A DNA stretch of 64,000 nucleotides from Psychromonas sp030397575 (GTDB lineage: Bacteria; Pseudomonadota; Gammaproteobacteria; Enterobacterales; Psychromonadaceae), in assembly GCF_046250175.1 (NCBI RefSeq), contig NZ_CP176468.1; one strand, written 5' to 3'. Below the pieces are notes generated by a model. It did no database searches and was not told where the DNA came from. It worked only from the letters and a program-made list of their open reading frames with translations. Within the stretch, counting starts at the first letter, position 1, and each line of letters starts with the position of its first letter. The translations under genes and the position numbers were made by a program. Positions 42,184-50,726 of the stretch are shown here, one piece after another.

Positions 42184-42230
42184 ACTTCTAATAAATGAGT
42201 TGGGTGACTTATTTATTAGAAGTTTTGTGT
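42184..42230 (+). terminator. Terminator-like hairpin on the plus strand with no gene upstream
   Basis: A perfect 13-bp stem ACTTCTAATAAAT with a 14-base loop is followed by TTTTGTGTTTT on the plus strand. The flanking genes are on the minus strand, whose sequence after this stem has no U-tract. Confidence 0.6.
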
Positions 42231-42260
42231 TTTAGTTATCTAGAGTAGAAATAGCAAAGG

Positions 42261-43985
42261 TTAACGAGTCCAGTTGGTTTTACTAAGCTCTATGATTTCA
42301 TTGCCTTTGCCATTAATTAAGGCTTTCATCATGTATAAACTAAAGCCTTTGGCTTGCTCTAATTTAATTTGTGGCGGCATCGCAAGTTCTTGCTTGGCGG
42401 TTTCTACTTCTAATACCACGGGGCCTTTATGTGCAATCATATCGGACATTGCTTGTGGTAGTTTTTCAGGGGTATCCACATGAATACCTTTGATACCACA
42501 AGCTTCGGCTATATTGGCAAAACTTGGATTATCTAAGTCAGTATCATCAGAGAGGTAGCCACTGGCTTTCATCTCCATCGCCACAAAGCCTAGTGAGCGG
42601 TTATTATAAACGATGATTTTAATGGGTAGATTCAGTTGTTTAAGTGATAGTAAGTCACCCATCAACATGGAAAAACCACCATCTCCGCACATTGCAATAA
42701 TTTGACGGTTTCGGTCTAGTGACTGTGCGCCCATTGCTTGCGACAATGCGTTAGCCATCGAACCATGATTGAATGATCCTATAATGCGGCGTTTGCCGTT
42801 CATGGTGAGGTAACGCGCAGCCCATACTGTTGGTGTGCCCACATCACAGGTAAAAATAGCATCTTCATTGGCTTGTTCATCGAGTAAACGGGTTAAATAT
42901 TGTGGATGAATCAAGCCATGGGAGGTTTTACCATTGGCTAGTAAGTCTAAATCGGCACGTGACGATTTGTAGTGTTTGAGGCATTTTTCAAGATGCTGGC
43001 TGTTTCGAGCACCTTTCAACTTTGTGAGTAACACACTGACGGTAGTTTTGGCATCACCTAATACGCTGTGATCAACCTGTACATGTCGACCCAATGAAGC
43101 GGGCTGATTATCAATTTGTAAGATGGTGCTGTTGTTAGGATAAAAAGCTTTATAGGGGAAACTAGTACCAATCATTAATAATGTATCTGCTTCACCCATC
43201 GCATGATAACCCGATGAGAAACCAATTAAACCAGTCATGCCAACATCATAAGGGTTATTATATTCAAGGAACTCTTTACCGCGCATAGCATGTACTATTG
43301 GGGCTTGTAGTTTTTCAGCTAGGGCAACTACTTCGTCGTGTGCATCTTTACAACCTGCACCACATAATAATGTTATATTTTTACTGTTGTTGAGTTGATC
43401 TGCCATGATATTAATATCTGATGTATCTGGCATATAAGTGGCTGGTTTTGGATGATTCCATTTTGCAGAAGTACCTTCAGGCATTGCTTTTAATGCTACA
43501 TCACCAGGTAACACTAATACGCTGACATCATTATGTAAAATAGCTTGGCGCATGGCTGTTTCTAATAGGTAAGGCATCTGTTCTGGGTTAGATACCATTT
43601 CACAGAATACGCTGCACTCTTTAAATAGCTCTTGCGGGTGGGTTTCTTGAAAGTATTGACTACCAATTTCTGATGAAGGAATGTGTGCCGCAATCGCTAA
43701 CACAGGCACTTTATTACGATGGCAATCAAATAAGCCGTTAATTAAGTGTAGATTACCCGGACCACAGGACCCTGCGCAAACCGCTAGTTTTCCTGAGATA
43801 TGTGCTTCAGCTCCAGCGGCAAAAGCGGCAGCTTCTTCATGACGTGTACCCAGCCATTCGATATTGCCCATTTTTCGTAAACTGTCACTAATTCCATTGA
43901 GTGAATCGCCAGTTACTCCCCATATTCGTTGTACACCTGCTTGGTCTAGGGTTTGAGTGATAAAACTTGCGATACTTTGGCTCAT
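42261..43985 (-). CDS. poxB: Pyruvate dehydrogenase (quinone) PoxB
   Basis: A protein of 574 residues from the ATG at 43985, preceded by AAGGAGAACC; an upstream frame adds 14 residues and is less likely. ThDP-dependent enzyme: RHEEAAAFAAGAEA (ThDP Glu), GSCGPGNLHLINGLFD, an FAD-domain centre, GDGGFSMLMGD..VYNN (Mg-ThDP motif). The C-terminus KGFSLYMMKALINGKGNEIIELSKTNW closely matches the membrane-binding activation helix of E. coli PoxB. It oxidises pyruvate to acetate and CO2, giving electrons to ubiquinone, mainly in stationary phase. Monocistronic. Confidence 0.96.
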   Translation of the reverse strand: MSQSIASFITQTLDQAGVQRIWGVTGDSLNGISDSLRKMGNIEWLGTRHEEAAAFAAGAEAHISGKLAVCAGSCGPGNLHLINGLFDCHRNKVPVLAIAAHIPSSEIGSQYFQETHPQELFKECSVFCEMVSNPEQMPYLLETAMRQAILHNDVSVLVLPGDVALKAMPEGTSAKWNHPKPATYMPDTSDINIMADQLNNSKNITLLCGAGCKDAHDEVVALAEKLQAPIVHAMRGKEFLEYNNPYDVGMTGLIGFSSGYHAMGEADTLLMIGTSFPYKAFYPNNSTILQIDNQPASLGRHVQVDHSVLGDAKTTVSVLLTKLKGARNSQHLEKCLKHYKSSRADLDLLANGKTSHGLIHPQYLTRLLDEQANEDAIFTCDVGTPTVWAARYLTMNGKRRIIGSFNHGSMANALSQAMGAQSLDRNRQIIAMCGDGGFSMLMGDLLSLKQLNLPIKIIVYNNRSLGFVAMEMKASGYLSDDTDLDNPSFANIAEACGIKGIHVDTPEKLPQAMSDMIAHKGPVVLEVETAKQELAMPPQIKLEQAKGFSLYMMKALINGKGNEIIELSKTNWTR

Positions 43986-44439
43986 ATTAAGGTTCTCCTT
44001 ACTAGTAAGTTGATATATGACCTTCAATGGTTATTGTTTGCTACTGCTCCGTGTATTGATTGTTTGATGTCGTCGTTTAATTTTGGTGAAACGATTAAAG
44101 ATTAATGAACATGCCATTACATTGATGATGGTATAGATAAAACGTTTTAATATAGTTGTCTATTTTATGATCATCCTCTTCAATGTCGTTTTTTTCAAGT
44201 GATAATTTTTATCGCTGTTCTTCACTTTAGCTGGAAGTAGTAAACTAGAGTGGTTAGGGCGATCTACATTAATGCTGATTCTGGTGAGGCTGAATATGAT
44301 TTGATGTTTATTATTTTTCCTTTATATTCACTATTTCACTAATGAAATACAAAATTGGTGGACTTTTGCTTACCCTAAATGAGTTGGACTCGATTCTTAT
44401 TAGGTAAATCTAACACTACTACCAATAGAGAGTTACTCA
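43986..44439. promoter_or_regulatory. Divergent region between poxB and the MFS gene
   Basis: About 450 AT-rich bases that must hold both promoters. I see no clear operator palindrome, repeat copy or small ORF in it. Confidence 0.4.
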
Positions 44440-46590
44440 GTGATAACAACGATTAAACCCCTATTTTTACTGCTAATGAGCTGTTTTTTGTTAATGACAG
44501 GTTATGGGCTAAGCAATATTTTACTGCCTGTACGTATGCAAAATGATGGCATCAGTATTGATAATATTGGTTTGGTATTGTCGATGTTATCAGTGGGGTT
44601 TTTGATCGGCTCTTATTACAGCCGTAAACTACTGCAGCGCGTTGGACATATTCGTATTTTCGCTATGTGCGGTAGTCTAACTTCCGTTGCTATTTTGTTA
44701 TCTGGATTATTTCCTGATCCAATTATGCTCGCTGTAATGCGTGTCGTCACCGGATTTTGTATGGCTTGTACTAATGCCACGTTAGATAGTTGGTTAAGCT
44801 TTAGTGCAACGGAGAAAAATAGAGGACGTATTCTTTCTATCAATCAAATGGTGATTATGAGTGCACAGTTTTTAGGACAATTTTTATTAAATGTTGCACC
44901 AATTGATACCATGACATTGTTTGTTATTTCCGGCATTTTATTAAGTTTAGCAATCACGCCAATTGTAATTAGCAAACAACAAGGGCCAGTGATCGAAGAT
45001 AGTGAGTCGATGTCATTAATGACCATTATTAAATTGTCCCCATTAGGTGTTGTGAGTTGTTTTTATTGCGGGGTGTTTTATTCAGCGCTGTTAAATATGT
45101 TGCCTATTGTGGCAAATGCTAATGGAATTAAAGGTTTTAGTTTATCTATTTTTATGGGTTCAGCAATTATTGGTGCCATTTTATTACAGTTCCCTGTCGC
45201 TTATCTTTCTGACAACTTTGACCGACGTAAAATTATGTTAGGTATGATCTTAACGATTATTGCCGCTGCGATATTAATACCTCTCTTAATTTCATTGAAT
45301 CTCTTCTATTTTAGTTTATTAGCGATTGCCGTGATCACTGGGGTGGTAGCTTGTTTATATCCTATGAGTATGTCTGAAACTTTTGATAAAGTGGTTAAAG
45401 AGCAAATTTTAGCTGCGATGGCATCACTATTATTCATTTATGCTTTGGGCAGTATTACAGGGCCTTATTTGGCAGCTAAAGCGATGAAGTGGTTCGGTAA
45501 TGATGCACTGTTTATGTTTATCATTGTGATGGCAACTAGTTTGTTAGCTTTTATTTTATTGCGCATGAAACAACGTGCCGCGTTGCCGCAAGAAGAACAA
45601 GAAAACTTTGTTATGCAAACGCCTTCTGGTGTAGTGTCTGAGCTTGATCCTCGAACTGATTATGTTGAGCCTGCCTTTGAGCAAAGTGCTGAAGTTGATG
45701 TTGCAGTGAGTTTAGCGACTAAAAATCCTGGTATTGCGGTTAATATGGCCATTGCTATTGCAGCTAAAGATCCAGAAAACGCCACTCATTTAGCTGCTGC
45801 ATTAAGTACTATCGAAGAGATCAATATTGCTAAATTATACGCTGCGATAACCAACGCTGCCCCCGAGATGTCTATTCATATTGCTGAAGCATTGACCACG
45901 GCTTCACCTGAACAAGCCGATGAGCTGGTGGATTGGATCACTAATGATCACCCTGACCAGTTAGCTGACATCATTGTTGCCATTGCTAACGCGATGCCTG
46001 ATAACGGTTTGAGCGTCATGGAGCATGCCGCAGAAAACATGTTTGATGAAGATCCAAGTGTGTTATTAGAAATGACAGAGCAATATATGACAGAATTTTC
46101 TGATTCATTGGATGAGATGCGTCCTGTGGATAGGAGTGCGGCTGCATCGGAACAAACAGCTGCAGATTTATACACTCGTTTAAGTGATATTTCTCCTGAG
46201 CATTCTGCTGAAATTGCTTTAACCGTATCGGAAGCATTACCTGAGTCATCAAATGCGGTTGCTGAGGCATATGTCAGCAATCTTGTGGACAACGACAATG
46301 AGCAAGAGTCCGATGCAGAAACAACGGATAACATTGAAGAAGCAGTAAGTGATTACTTATCTCACGTGGTAGATAACATACCAGAGTATGCGGTAGATGT
46401 AGCAAGTACAATTATCGATTCAGTACCTGATGTTGCATCAGATATGGTAGAAATATTACAAGAGGCAGATTCGTTAGATGAAGGTGAGTTAACCGCTTCT
46501 ATTGATGATAAACCAGAAGAAAACACCATTGAAGAGCAGTTATTGGATGCGGTACAAGTGCAAACAATAGAGCCTATCAACGATAAATAG
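44440..46590 (+). CDS. MFS transporter (YcaD-like) with long acidic repeat tail
   Basis: A 716-residue protein starting at GTG. Residues 1-385 form a complete twelve-helix MFS transporter of the YcaD/YfcJ type (GYGLSNILLPVRMQNDGISIDNIGLVLSMLSVGFLIGSYYSRKL; TGFCMACTNATLDSWLS). Residues about 400-716 form an acidic, alanine-rich extension built of repeats of about 15-16 residues, each ending in a proline turn (NPGIAVNMAIAIAAK, DPENATHLAAALS, SPEQADELVDWITN, HPDQLADIIVAIANA). Such a tail is unusual; plain YcaD has about 380 residues. It is probably cytoplasmic and helical, perhaps for protein binding. No database check was done. Confidence 0.9.
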   Translation: MITTIKPLFLLLMSCFLLMTGYGLSNILLPVRMQNDGISIDNIGLVLSMLSVGFLIGSYYSRKLLQRVGHIRIFAMCGSLTSVAILLSGLFPDPIMLAVMRVVTGFCMACTNATLDSWLSFSATEKNRGRILSINQMVIMSAQFLGQFLLNVAPIDTMTLFVISGILLSLAITPIVISKQQGPVIEDSESMSLMTIIKLSPLGVVSCFYCGVFYSALLNMLPIVANANGIKGFSLSIFMGSAIIGAILLQFPVAYLSDNFDRRKIMLGMILTIIAAAILIPLLISLNLFYFSLLAIAVITGVVACLYPMSMSETFDKVVKEQILAAMASLLFIYALGSITGPYLAAKAMKWFGNDALFMFIIVMATSLLAFILLRMKQRAALPQEEQENFVMQTPSGVVSELDPRTDYVEPAFEQSAEVDVAVSLATKNPGIAVNMAIAIAAKDPENATHLAAALSTIEEINIAKLYAAITNAAPEMSIHIAEALTTASPEQADELVDWITNDHPDQLADIIVAIANAMPDNGLSVMEHAAENMFDEDPSVLLEMTEQYMTEFSDSLDEMRPVDRSAAASEQTAADLYTRLSDISPEHSAEIALTVSEALPESSNAVAEAYVSNLVDNDNEQESDAETTDNIEEAVSDYLSHVVDNIPEYAVDVASTIIDSVPDVASDMVEILQEADSLDEGELTASIDDKPEENTIEEQLLDAVQVQTIEPINDK

Positions 46591-46611
46591 ATCCATTCTT
46601 AAATAATAAAG

Positions 46612-46640
46612 AAAAGCCAACTTATATTAAGTTGGCTTCA
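46612..46640. terminator. Terminator between the MFS gene and the alginate lyase gene
   Basis: A 10-bp stem AAGCCAACTT with an ATATT loop between convergent genes. The minus-strand side runs into TTTTCTTTATT, so it best serves the lyase gene; on the plus strand the T-run is poor. Confidence 0.7.
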
Positions 46641-46687
46641 ATCGAATAATAAAGATTAGTTAATAGATAGTAAGTACTAACTTTTAT

Positions 46688-47734
46688 TTATTTACCGTTA
46701 AGTTTAAGTGCAGAGAAGGTTACACTGTTGTAATCACCATTCTTTTTATCAACAGCAAAGTCGCCTGTACCAGCACATCCTGGCCCCCAAATTGGGTGCG
46801 TGTCATTAACACTACATTGACCGTACGCACCTGCTTTAAAGTAGAAAGCATCTTGTGCATAGCCTGTTGGAGAATCTTTTTCATCTACACCCTTACTTAG
46901 GTCAATACTGTAAGTGACGTCTTTATGACGAGCTGTTGTAAAGGTCAGATGCATTATGTTGCCTTTAACATCAACTACATAACTAAACTCTTCACCCATT
47001 TTAATACCCGACTCACCAGGCTCTTCTAGGTTTTCCCAAGTGTTGCCCCATACTGGGTAAGCAATATCTGCACGGTTTGGATCTTTCTTCGCTAGGTTAC
47101 GTTCATAATTCCAAAATACTGAACCATATTCATGATCTGGAAATTTTTTGAAGAAGATTTTTAGGGGCTCATTACCATGACCAAAGCCTGTTTTAGCTTT
47201 AATTTGATCATCATATTTTTTAGCATGGATTTGCCCAACTACCACTGAATGTGCTGCTGGTCTTTCAGGGAACTTAGCATGCTCTGATACATGGTTTACT
47301 TTCAATGTTGCTTCTAATATGCCACCCACTTTACTGTAATCTGCAGCGTGAGTATTACTTTCAAGAGCAAAATTATTTAATGGTGCGGCGGTATCAATAT
47401 CGAATTTTGCACCACGTGGCATTTGGCGTAATTCAGAACGGGCATTTTTAGAGTTTTTAGTAGTGACGGCTTTATTTTGTACTTCAAACACCATGTTGCC
47501 ATCTTTATCTAAGAAGAAAAAATCTTCATGGGAGTAGCTCATCATTGCTACACCTTCGATTTCATCAACTTTACCATCTTTATTGATATCTGCAGGAATT
47601 GTTATTTTCCAGTTAGTCATATCAAATTTATCAGCTGGAACCGGGTAGGATACACCATTACCTGCCACATCAGCTAACGCGATAGTAGGTAGAGTCAGTA
47701 AGATAGATCCAGCAATCATTAGTTTGTTTTTCAT
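46688..47734 (-). CDS. Polysaccharide lyase family 7 alginate lyase
   Basis: A 348-residue secreted enzyme with signal peptide MKNKLMIAGSILLTLPTIALA. PL7 core motifs are all present: ARSELRQ (98-104), QIH (168-170) and YFKAGAYGQC (298-307). In this family Arg, Gln, His and Tyr of these motifs perform beta-elimination on alginate. An added Asp-rich stretch (DINKDGKVDEIEGVAMM, 49-65) resembles a calcium-binding insert. It indicates use of brown-algal alginate. No other alginate genes (oligoalginate lyase, DehR, KdgK) are near, so it stands alone. Preceded by a GAGGTGAT ribosome site. Confidence 0.96.
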   Translation of the reverse strand: MKNKLMIAGSILLTLPTIALADVAGNGVSYPVPADKFDMTNWKITIPADINKDGKVDEIEGVAMMSYSHEDFFFLDKDGNMVFEVQNKAVTTKNSKNARSELRQMPRGAKFDIDTAAPLNNFALESNTHAADYSKVGGILEATLKVNHVSEHAKFPERPAAHSVVVGQIHAKKYDDQIKAKTGFGHGNEPLKIFFKKFPDHEYGSVFWNYERNLAKKDPNRADIAYPVWGNTWENLEEPGESGIKMGEEFSYVVDVKGNIMHLTFTTARHKDVTYSIDLSKGVDEKDSPTGYAQDAFYFKAGAYGQCSVNDTHPIWGPGCAGTGDFAVDKKNGDYNSVTFSALKLNGK

Positions 47735-48128
47735 TTTTTATCACCTCATTATGTAATATTGTCACACATAATAGTGAGCTAAAAAATGAACAAAAGCTCA
47801 ATTGCTTGGATGTGCCTAGTTGATCACATAGCAATAAGCAGATCTTATGATGAGATCAAATATTTTAACTCAGGCCGTTAATATTTTGAGAGTTTGATCT
47901 CACTCTAATCTTATACCAATCATGCTAATTAACTGATCTATTTTACTTGTTGAGATAACTTATTTCTTCGTTGTAATTTTCACAAATAGAATAACTATTA
48001 AAGAATTAACTTCGCTAATTCTCCAATAGACTATTAACGAAGTTAATCGTCGAAAGGTTTAAATTACACTTTGAACTCAATCATTTTTCCTACGCAAAAT
48101 TTAGAGCACTTATTTAATATAATTGGTA
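47735..48128. other. Intergenic region between the MATE and alginate lyase genes
   Basis: About 395 bases, more than half of it the repeat at 47912-48130. The part next to the lyase (47735-47911) should hold its promoter. No ORF. Confidence 0.55.
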
Positions 48129-48130
48129 TT
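47912..48130. repeat. Full-length TACCAAT-ended MITE-like repeat abutting the MATE stop codon
   Basis: A 219-base segment bounded by TATACCAATCATGCTAATTAA and the inverted-like TTTAATATAATTGGTATTA. The inside has a strong dyad TTAACTTCGCTAA/ATTAACGAAGTTAAT region. It is the most complete of at least four related copies here. Its right end at 48128-48131 overlaps the TAA of the minus-strand MATE gene, so it inserted at or just outside that stop codon. Confidence 0.75.
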
Positions 48131-49502
48131 AGTCATACATTAATTTTTGTGCTTTTTCTGCATTAAATTCTTTCAGGGATTTTCTCGCTAGTTGTCTAAA
48201 GGGTAATGCTTTTACGACCTCTTCAAAAGGTTGTATTGCAAAGGCCCAAAATATAGAAGCATCTAATCCTAAAATAAGAAAAGCACACAAAGGAATAGAT
48301 ATAAGCCATTGACCTGTAAAGTTAATTTTAAAAACTGCTGTGGTTTGTCCTACTGAACGCAGAATGTTGCCGTGTACAGTGTTGTACCCACGTACTATTG
48401 GCAAAAAGATATAAAGCGGTGCGATAATTGCCAAAGCTTGATAGGTCGTTTCATCTAGGTTTGGGTAGATCTGACTCATAAACAGGCTCATTACACCAAA
48501 TAAAGCGGCACACAAGATAGATATGATCACTGCAATATCAATGCTGGTATCAACATTTTTTACTAAATCATCCATCTTTTTCGAGCCTATAGCTTGGCTC
48601 ACGGTGATGGCAGATGAATGAGACCAAGCGGCTATAAATTGTGTTCCCGCACGGATCCATGGCATCACTAAAGTAATTGCTACATAGGCATTAATCGCTA
48701 ATTGTGAGTAGAGTAATTGATAAATAGTTGCGCCAATTAGTAAGATAGTTACATTGGCTGCAATAGGGAATATCTCGATAAAATGTGCACGCATATTAAC
48801 CAACATATTACTGCCGGTCTTCGGTGGAGAGAAAATAAAATCAGGTTCAAGATGCATGTATAAACCTAGGTATACCATACGTATGGTAATGGCAATTACA
48901 CTGCCGATAGCCGCGCCCTGAACCCCTAAACCATGGTAACTTAGGCCTTCTGAAATATGGTAACCATGAATCAGTAGATAAGATAAAATGGCATTCACTG
49001 GGAGTTCAATGAGGTAGCCTTTAAAGGGGATTTTAGTTTTACCAAGGCCGTTAAATAGTGCAATCATTACCTGAGTGACAGCGGTAAATAGGATAATATA
49101 TTTTGATATGTTCAGGTAATCTGCAATCTCTTGATGCAAATTAATTTTATCAGTTAATAGCGCAATTAAAGGGCGATCAAAGATAGTTAATATTATCCAA
49201 AATAACACTGCTACAGCGGCATTGATGAAAAAACCTGACCAGAAAGCTTTACTGAGTGAATTTTGGTTTTTTGCTCCCACCGCTCGACTTAATACCAATT
49301 GTGTACCGTTAGCTAATGCCATTTGAATACCTAATACTGCGGCTACAATGGTAGTTGCAATACCGATCGCTGCTAATGGGATCTCACCTAGAGGGGATAC
49401 TAATAAGGTATCTATCATTAACATGGATTGCATTAATAGGCCGTTTAGGGCGAGAGGCCAAGCAAGTGAAAAATTCTTTTTTACATAGGATTGGGAAGAC
49501 AC
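48129..49502 (-). CDS. MATE-family efflux transporter
   Basis: A 457-residue, twelve-segment membrane protein. WPLALNGLLMQSMLMIDTLLVSPLGEIPLAAIGIATTIVAAVLGIQMALANGTQLVLSRAVGA is the classic MATE N-terminal half, and WSHSSAITVSQAIGSKKMDDLVKN its second-half counterpart. It exports cationic drugs or metabolites using Na+ or H+. The stop codon lies inside the right end of a repeat element; the C-terminus (LKEFNAEKAQKLMYD) may therefore be altered by the insertion. Monocistronic. Confidence 0.92.
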   Translation of the reverse strand: MSSQSYVKKNFSLAWPLALNGLLMQSMLMIDTLLVSPLGEIPLAAIGIATTIVAAVLGIQMALANGTQLVLSRAVGAKNQNSLSKAFWSGFFINAAVAVLFWIILTIFDRPLIALLTDKINLHQEIADYLNISKYIILFTAVTQVMIALFNGLGKTKIPFKGYLIELPVNAILSYLLIHGYHISEGLSYHGLGVQGAAIGSVIAITIRMVYLGLYMHLEPDFIFSPPKTGSNMLVNMRAHFIEIFPIAANVTILLIGATIYQLLYSQLAINAYVAITLVMPWIRAGTQFIAAWSHSSAITVSQAIGSKKMDDLVKNVDTSIDIAVIISILCAALFGVMSLFMSQIYPNLDETTYQALAIIAPLYIFLPIVRGYNTVHGNILRSVGQTTAVFKINFTGQWLISIPLCAFLILGLDASIFWAFAIQPFEEVVKALPFRQLARKSLKEFNAEKAQKLMYD

Positions 49503-50029
49503 TTTTAAACCTTAACTTAACTCTTATGTTGTCATAATGAGCTAATGTAATCGATGAAAATAGATGGTTGATGGCATATATTTCGATTATTACAAAGGTG
49601 ATTTTATGTTGATAAAGAAAGTGAGACAATCAAAACTTATGCTTGTTAAGTAGTATTGTACTATTTTATATGCGAGTTGTTCAATTTGATTGTTTTGACA
49701 TTGTGAAGCTATAGCTTATTAAGTAACTTCAGCTTAAATGATCAAAAGGAAATAATACCGCTATTTCTTCAGATTTCTGCGTAAAATCACCTACCAATAA
49801 CTAACTATTGTTATGAGTTGCTGAACTACGAAAAACGACCTGCACCATATAATGAGATAAAAATAAGTGATAGATTTAACATTGGATCACGCTTTCACTA
49901 TCCCGAGTGGAGATTAAATATTTATTTTTAGATTAATTTGAACGATCGTTCTTATATGGTTATAGTGTGGTAATATAAAGAATGTAAAGTACTTGTATGT
50001 TGAGTTTATTGACTGCAAAAGGGGTAATG
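49503..50029. other. Divergent intergenic region MATE / DsbA-FrnE gene
   Basis: About 525 bases. It includes the promoter and palindrome at 49938-49966, and the MATE promoter region near 49503-49650. Otherwise AT-rich and without a credible ORF. Confidence 0.5.
49938..49966 (+). promoter_or_regulatory. Sigma-70 promoter with an overlapping palindrome
   Basis: TTGAAC and TATAGT are separated by exactly 17 bases. The perfect 12-bp palindrome GAACGATCGTTC overlaps the -35 box, the place of a repressor site (TetR/NemR-type half sites look alike). It would drive the FrnE-like gene. Confidence 0.65.
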
Positions 50030-50677
50030 ATGAGTAAGAAGATTCAATTAGATGTCGTATCAGATGTTGTTTGTCCGTGGTGTATTATTGGCTACAAAAA
50101 TTTACAAAAAGCCATTGAAGAATTAGGTGTTGAAAAGCAAATTGAGTTGCAATGGCAACCTTTTGAGCTAAATCCTAACATGCCTGCAGAAGGACAAAAT
50201 TTACGTGAGCACGTTGCTGAAAAATACGGTTCGTCATTAGAAGAAAGCAATCAAGCTCGTATTAATATCGCTCAACGTGGTGCAGAGGTTGGTTTTACCT
50301 TTAACTTTTTTGAAGATATGAAAATTGTTAATACACGTGATGCACATATTTTATTGGAATATGCCTATGAAAAAGGTAAGCAAACAGAGCTTAAATTGGC
50401 GCTGTTTAGTGCTGCATTTACCGATCAAAAAGATATCTCTAATCGTGAAATATTATTAGCTGAAATAGCTAAAATAGGCTTAGATAGCGGGGAAGCATCT
50501 GCTCGTTTAACAACACAAGGTTACGTAGATCAAGTGGTTGATCATGAGAGGTATTGGCAAGGCTTAGGTATTTCAGCTGTACCAACCGTTGTATTTAACC
50601 GTCAAAGTGCGTTATCTGGTGCGCAACCTGTAGAAGCATATAAACAGGTCATAACAGAGTTGCTAGCTGAAGGCTAA
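50030..50677 (+). CDS. DsbA-family oxidoreductase, FrnE-like
   Basis: About 215 residues from the ATG at 50030 (a neighbouring ATG at 50027 is possible; AAAGGGG is upstream). The thioredoxin-fold active site is CPWC in DVVCPWCIIGYKNL, and later VPTVVFNRQSALSGAQPVEAY is the cis-Pro region and C-terminal motif of FrnE/HCCA-isomerase-like proteins. No signal peptide, so it is cytosolic. FrnE-type enzymes act as disulfide oxidoreductases in oxidative stress. The palindromic promoter suggests repression relieved by a reactive chemical signal. Confidence 0.93.
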   Translation: MSKKIQLDVVSDVVCPWCIIGYKNLQKAIEELGVEKQIELQWQPFELNPNMPAEGQNLREHVAEKYGSSLEESNQARINIAQRGAEVGFTFNFFEDMKIVNTRDAHILLEYAYEKGKQTELKLALFSAAFTDQKDISNREILLAEIAKIGLDSGEASARLTTQGYVDQVVDHERYWQGLGISAVPTVVFNRQSALSGAQPVEAYKQVITELLAEG

Positions 50678-50726
50678 TTTTAGATAAAATAGGCTGTAGG
50701 CAAAAATAACGGCTTGTAGCCTATCG

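Larger units (their letters stand above)
41900..42260. other. Intergenic region between the sulfotransferase and poxB genes
   Basis: About 360 bases. It contains a left-end copy of the TACCAAT repeat (42017-42172), a strong plus-strand terminator-like hairpin (42184-42230), and the promoter region of the sulfotransferase gene. No ORF is credible. Confidence 0.6.

Noticed and set aside
45948..46334. Minus-strand open frame opposite the MFS tail
   Set aside because: It arises from the repetitive Ala/Glu/Asp codons of the plus-strand tail; no ribosome site.
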